Source of the DNA: Lytechinus pictus
Lineage: Eukaryota; Echinodermata; Echinoidea; Temnopleuroida; Toxopneustidae
Assembly: GCF_037042905.1 (NCBI RefSeq)
Contig: NW_026974141.1
Coordinates: 2,364,001-2,428,000, forward strand
Reading direction: 5' to 3'
Length of the DNA stretch: 64,000 nucleotides
Part shown: piece after piece, positions 63,728-64,000 of the stretch
Layout of the letters: every line of letters begins with the position of its first letter
Position numbering within the stretch: the first letter of the stretch is position 1
Notes under the pieces: model-generated
Told to the model about the DNA's origin: nothing
Databases searched by the model: none
Seen by the model: the letters and a program-made list of their open reading frames with translations, nothing else
Position numbers and translations under genes: made by a program

Positions 63728-64000
63728 CTATGAAAACAGAGAATAGAGAATGCAAGTGTCATATGCATAATTCACTGATACAAGTACAGATGAATATTCA
63801 GACCTCGTATGTCATGAATTATGCATTAATATAGAAATATCTATATAAACCATAATTAACAATCTGTCAATCATCCAGACCCAACTTATAAGGGTGTGTC
63901 AAAGTGCTTATTCCATACTAGAGTCCTGAATAAATAGCAAATCAATATCCAAATCAAATTTACACAGCTACTATGGGGTACTCGTTGAGAGAGACTTTTA
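63728..64000 (-). other. ArfGAP2/3 intron running off the window
   Basis: AT-rich intron 5' to the first visible exon. The zinc-finger exons of the ArfGAP domain must lie beyond position 64000. Confidence 0.7.

Overview
The window is animal nuclear DNA. It is AT-rich and gene-poor. Short coding exons with GT/AG borders are separated by introns of 0.6 to 4.8 kb, and the rest is packed with short non-autonomous transposons, tRNA-derived SINEs, 5'-truncated non-LTR retrotransposon ends and CAT/GA microsatellites. The repeat style (many palindromic elements of 150-800 bp, tRNA-derived SINEs, L2/CR1-type tails) suggests a marine deuterostome, most likely an echinoderm such as a sea urchin. That placement is inference; no species was matched.

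Three protein-coding genes are supported. Gene A (+ strand, about 11561-13340) has one large 588-codon exon for an acidic, mostly disordered protein I do not recognise. Gene B (- strand, 27182 to 18300) has three exons that join in frame into a 711-residue protein, also unrecognised, with Ser/Arg-rich, Lys/Glu-rich and Pro-rich parts and a long Asp tail. Genes A and B converge. Gene C (- strand, 63727 to 42274, 5' end outside the window) is an ArfGAP2/ArfGAP3 orthologue. Eleven exons join in frame, from the end of the ArfGAP zinc-finger domain, through the basic coatomer-binding region, to two ISS (Glo3) motifs and a five-codon last exon.

Layout: 1-9000 repeats (a retrotransposon end inside a TTAA palindrome, a hAT-type MITE with exact 8-bp duplications, a SINE, a 0.4-kb tandem duplication); 9-13.8 kb gene A and its upstream flank; 13.8-18.2 kb palindromic elements between the two convergent genes; 18.3-27.2 kb gene B; 27.2-31.4 kb a CAT microsatellite split by a 3.8-kb hAT-like element that itself contains a second, 3.3-kb hAT-like element (both with exact 8-bp target duplications); 31.4-42 kb intergenic, with an unusual array of short motifs resembling 'CCATTTGGTCTAAT' and several palindromes; 42.3-64 kb gene C, whose introns hold most of the remaining repeats.

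The genes do not form a pathway or an operon. The strongest unusual signals are the nested hAT-like elements just upstream of gene B, the CCATTTGGTCTAAT arrays (one folded into an inverted pair), TTAA palindrome families with different ends but a shared inner segment, and the two uncharacterised convergent acidic-tail genes.
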